Origin: Chryseobacterium sp. G0201
GTDB lineage: Bacteria; Bacteroidota; Bacteroidia; Flavobacteriales; Weeksellaceae
Length of the DNA: 64,000 nt
Assembly: GCF_003815655.1 (NCBI RefSeq)
Contig: NZ_CP033917.1
Span: 3,286,001-3,350,000, forward strand
Reading direction: 5' to 3'
The position numbers and the translations under genes are program-made. The first letter of the stretch is position 1, and every line of letters begins with the position of its first letter. Shown piece by piece: positions 61,234 to 64,000 of the stretch. Under the pieces are notes generated by a model, which ran no database searches, was not told where the DNA came from, and was given only the letters and a program-made list of their open reading frames with translations.

Positions 61234-61325
61234 CATAAATGATAGAATATAATTGATAAATGATTTTAGGTATGCGCAAAGAAGGAATGATTTATCATTG
61301 ATCAATTATCATTAATAAAATAAAT

Positions 61326-62567
61326 ATGGATATATTAAGATTCATCACTGCGGGAAGTGTAGACGACGGCAAAAGTACGTTGATCGGAAGACTTTTGTAC
61401 GACAGTAAAAATATATTGATTGACCAACTTGAAGCGTTGGAAAAACAATCAAAAAATAAAAACGAAAACGGAATTGATCTTGCGATTCTTACCGACGGTT
61501 TAAGAGCTGAAAGAGAGCAGGGAATTACGATTGACGTTGCTTACCGATATTTTTCGACTCCGAAAAGGAAATTCATTATTGCAGATGCGCCGGGACATAT
61601 TCAGTATACAAGAAATATGATTACGGGAGCTTCAAACTCACAGTTGATCGTGATTTTGATTGATGCAAGACAAGGTGTGATTGAGCAAACAAGAAGACAT
61701 TCAATCATTGCTTCATTGTTAAAGATGAAAAATGTGGTTGTTGCGATTAATAAAATGGATTTGGTAGAGTATTCCGAAGAAGTTTATAATGATATTAAAG
61801 CTCAATATCAATTGGTTGCTGAGAAATTGGGCTTACCGAACGTGAGTTATTTCCCAATCTCGGCTTTTAACGGTGATAATATTGTTGAAAAGTCTGATAA
61901 AACAGCTTGGTATAAAGGTTCCACGCTTCTTGATTTTCTTGAAAATGTTGAAGTTAATCAAAATAAAGACGTTGAAAAACCTAGATTTCAGGTGCAATAT
62001 GTCATTCGTCCACAAACTGAAGAATTACATGATTATAGAGGGTATGCTGGACAGGTCATTTCTGGAATGTATAAAAAAGGCGATGAAATAACGGTTCTTC
62101 CTCAAAATATTCAAACCAAAATCTCAAAAATAGAAACAGGTGGAAAAGAAGTGGAATCTGTTTTCACCAATCAGCCTGCCGTTTTGCATATTGAAGATGA
62201 TATTGATATCAGCCGAGGAGATTTTTTAGTAAAAACTGACGATCTTCCGAAAGTTGAAAATGAAATAGAAGCCGTTGTCTGCTGGCTCGATAAAAAAGAA
62301 CTGAACGAAGGAAATAAATACTTCATTCAACATAAAAGCAAAGTTTTAAAAGCGATCATCAAAGAAATTGAATATAAAATTGATGTCAATACACTTGAAA
62401 AAACACCAATTAATGAAAGTATTAAACTAAATGAAGTGGTAAAAGTTCGCTTGAAAACGGCTTCACCATTGGTTTTTGATAGTTTTGAAGATAGTCGTGA
62501 TACCGGAAACGCTGTTTTGATCGACGAGACAAGTAATTCAACGGTTGGAGCAGTAATGATTTTATAA
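61326..62567 (+). CDS. cysN: Sulfate adenylyltransferase subunit 1 (GTPase)
   Basis: CysN is the EF-Tu-like GTPase that drives ATP sulfurylase. G1 is GSVDDGKSTLIGRLL, followed by the switch region GLRAEREQGITIDVAYRYF, G3 DAPGHIQYTRNM and G4 NKMD. The 413-residue length corresponds to CysN alone without a fused APS kinase, in agreement with an APS-type reductase. The TauE/SafE gene begins 1 nt after its stop. Confidence 0.97.
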   Translation: MDILRFITAGSVDDGKSTLIGRLLYDSKNILIDQLEALEKQSKNKNENGIDLAILTDGLRAEREQGITIDVAYRYFSTPKRKFIIADAPGHIQYTRNMITGASNSQLIVILIDARQGVIEQTRRHSIIASLLKMKNVVVAINKMDLVEYSEEVYNDIKAQYQLVAEKLGLPNVSYFPISAFNGDNIVEKSDKTAWYKGSTLLDFLENVEVNQNKDVEKPRFQVQYVIRPQTEELHDYRGYAGQVISGMYKKGDEITVLPQNIQTKISKIETGGKEVESVFTNQPAVLHIEDDIDISRGDFLVKTDDLPKVENEIEAVVCWLDKKELNEGNKYFIQHKSKVLKAIIKEIEYKIDVNTLEKTPINESIKLNEVVKVRLKTASPLVFDSFEDSRDTGNAVLIDETSNSTVGAVMIL

Positions 62568-62568
62568 T

Positions 62569-63456
62569 ATGGTAATTTCCAGGAAAGTTCAGATCAGGTT
62601 AAACGTCCTGTTGATAACCGCTGTAATAGTTGCTATTGCAGTTTTTTCCATGTATGAATTTGGTTACCTAGATGAACTTTTAACCATTTTAGAAAAGGAT
62701 AATCATATTTTTTACTGGATGCTTTTAGTTGGTGTTGTGGCAGAAATTGTAGCCGGATCAATGGGGATGGGTTATGGCGTGATTTGTACGACGACTCTTT
62801 TATTTCTGAATATTCCGCCGCATATTGTGAGTGCAAGTATTCATTCTGCAGAAAGTTTTACAACAGCTGCGGGAAGTATAAGTCATTTTAAATTGAAGAA
62901 TATAAGCGTAAGTTTGGTTAAAAAGTTAGCCATTCCTGCGATTATAGGAGCTGTTATCGGAGCTTTGAGTCTGACGTATGTGGGTGAATATTATTCAAAA
63001 ATTACTAAAACCGTTATCGCTTTTTATACCTTATATCTTGGAATCCAGATTTTGTCAAATGCTTTTAAACCTAAACAGAATAAAGCTTTGAAAAGAAAAA
63101 CCAACTTAACAAGATTAGGATTAATCGGTGGTTTTATAGATTCTTTTGCCGGTGGAGGATGGGGACCTTTGGTTACCGGAACTTTAATTAAAAATGCTTT
63201 TACGCCAAGATTTGCTGTTGGAAGTTCAACGGTGGCCAAATTTATTTTAACCATAACTGCTGCGATCACTTTCTTTTTTACATTAGGAATTCAACATTGG
63301 AATATTATTTTAGGTCTTTTGATTGGTGGGATTATCACAGCACCTTTTTCGGCGATGCTTACCGCGAAACTTCCGGTGAAAAAAATGTTCATTGTGATTG
63401 GAACTTTGGTGATTGTGATGAGTTTTATTACAATTTATAAATCTGTTTTCAGTTAA
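62569..63456 (+). CDS. TauE/SafE family sulfur-compound permease
   Basis: A 295-residue protein with about eight membrane helices and the TauE/SafE pattern: AGSMGMGYGVICTTTLLFLNIPPHIVSASIHSAESFTTAAGSISHF, and GGFIDSFAGGGWGPLVTGTLI in the second half. Family members move sulfite, sulfate, sulfoacetate or related organosulfonates. Being 1 nt from cysN it is almost certainly co-transcribed with the sulfate operon, and it could be the sulfate importer here, since no other sulfate transporter is present in the window. Direction of transport is not known. Confidence 0.9.
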   Translation: MVISRKVQIRLNVLLITAVIVAIAVFSMYEFGYLDELLTILEKDNHIFYWMLLVGVVAEIVAGSMGMGYGVICTTTLLFLNIPPHIVSASIHSAESFTTAAGSISHFKLKNISVSLVKKLAIPAIIGAVIGALSLTYVGEYYSKITKTVIAFYTLYLGIQILSNAFKPKQNKALKRKTNLTRLGLIGGFIDSFAGGGWGPLVTGTLIKNAFTPRFAVGSSTVAKFILTITAAITFFFTLGIQHWNIILGLLIGGIITAPFSAMLTAKLPVKKMFIVIGTLVIVMSFITIYKSVFS

Positions 63457-63545
63457 AAAAAACTGTTGATTGTGGAAAACTAAAATAGGTAAAAATGTAT
63501 TTCAATTTTGAAAATACTTTACTTTTACACCATAAAAAACAGAAC

Positions 63546-63836
63546 ATGAATTTACACGTTGTTGCGCTTTTTAAGTTGAATGAAAATTACTTAATGGATG
63601 CGGTAGAATTATTTCAAACTTTGGTAAGAGAAACCAGAAAAGAAGAAGGTTGTCTGCAATATGATCTTGTTGAAGATAAAGACAATAAAGGAACTTTTCT
63701 AATGGTCGAATTATGGGAAAGCGAAGAACACTGGAGCCGTCATAACGGGCAGGATCACCTTTTGAATTTCAGAAAAGATATTTCTAAAATGCTGGAAAGC
63801 TCAACTCAGGTATATAGAGGACGCAAGATTTTGTAG
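63546..63836 (+). CDS. Antibiotic biosynthesis monooxygenase (ABM) domain protein
   Basis: The 96-residue protein is a single ABM/YgiN-type ferredoxin-like domain (MNLHVVALFKLNENY, ETRKEEGCLQYDLVEDKDNKGTFLMVELWESEEHWSRH). Such proteins are usually small cofactor-free quinol monooxygenases. ATG 63546 is preferred over one 17 codons upstream because the extra residues are unlike the family and overlap an AT-rich promoter-like stretch. It follows the sulfate operon by 89 nt and may be a separate unit. Confidence 0.85.
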   Translation: MNLHVVALFKLNENYLMDAVELFQTLVRETRKEEGCLQYDLVEDKDNKGTFLMVELWESEEHWSRHNGQDHLLNFRKDISKMLESSTQVYRGRKIL

Positions 63837-63919
63837 CAGATTTGTAAAGATTTTTGCGGATAGTTTTAAAACTAATTTCTAATATCTAGCTTCTAATATC
63901 TAAATTAAAATAAATTTTA

Positions 63920-63951
63920 AAAGGCTGCTTACAATTTGTAGGCAGCCTTTT
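63920..63951 (+). terminator. Terminator after the ABM gene
   Basis: 14-bp stem (63920-63933 with 63937-63950, one G-T pair) and a T-rich end. The last ~50 bases of the window hold nothing recognisable. Confidence 0.88.
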
Positions 63952-64000
63952 ATTAGAAAAAATAGAAAGTATTAAAATTTTATTTTTGAAAGTGAATAGT

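Overview
The window reads as a chromosomal segment of a Chryseobacterium-like bacterium (Bacteroidota, Flavobacteriia, Weeksellaceae). The support is AT-rich DNA, TTG/TANNTTTG-type Bacteroidetes promoters, almost no Shine-Dalgarno sequences, several secreted proteins with type IX secretion (T9SS) C-terminal sorting domains, gldF/gldG, a DUF3098 protein in an ftsX-uppP-truB operon, and an F. meningosepticum-type glycosylasparaginase. There is no phage, insertion sequence, CRISPR array, rRNA or recognisable tRNA. It is an ordinary chromosome with many intergenic hairpin repeats.

Layout. 1-6.3 kb: the 3' end of a T9SS type B surface protein, rsmA (minus strand), then a plus-strand operon ftsX, DUF3098, uppP, truB, rluF (division, envelope lipid recycling, RNA modification). 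6.4-15 kb: mostly single genes, namely a helix-hairpin-helix repeat protein, MerR and AraC regulators, ccoG, an SMP-30-like lipoprotein, a DbpA-like RNA helicase and a secreted Ntn-hydrolase. 15.3-31.8 kb: rpsA, a secreted M36 protease, an EamA transporter, an alpha/beta hydrolase, rplS, a secreted phosphatase-like protein, DoxX, and the two CoA-transferase subunits separated by an antisense ABC exporter. 31.9-38.6 kb: a plus-strand set that looks like a glycoprotein-glycan degradation cluster (GH20 hexosaminidase, Tat-exported glycosylasparaginase, CutC, GH2 beta-mannosidase). 38.8-51.7 kb: AEC transporter, priA, a PBP4-type peptidase, an M1 aminopeptidase with a T9SS tail, kbl, two small exported proteins, a HemJ/CopD-like membrane protein and gldF-gldG. 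51.8-59 kb: a minus-strand accessory-like stretch with a NucS-like nuclease, two short-chain dehydrogenases (SDRs), a Crp/Fnr and an AraC regulator, a broken zeta-toxin-like kinase with a small overlapping partner gene, a DUF2314-ankyrin protein and a DUF4268 protein. 59.1-63.8 kb: an assimilatory sulfate operon with its probable Rrf2 regulator (Rrf2, cysH, cysD, cysN, TauE/SafE), followed by a small monooxygenase.

The most notable signals are regulatory or structural. A 16-bp palindrome, TTTGYCAWWTGACAAA, lies upstream of both the crp-like gene and a nearby SDR gene, so it probably marks a small regulon. A 29-bp inverted repeat sits between the Rrf2 gene and cysH. Two adjacent arrays of 7-bp repeats, one of them with the CCCTAAA unit, abut the cutC start codon. 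Several families of intergenic hairpin repeats recur, some nested inside one another. The zeta-like kinase has a stop codon immediately before its intact Walker A motif.

All product calls rest on motif and family recognition by eye. No database search was possible.
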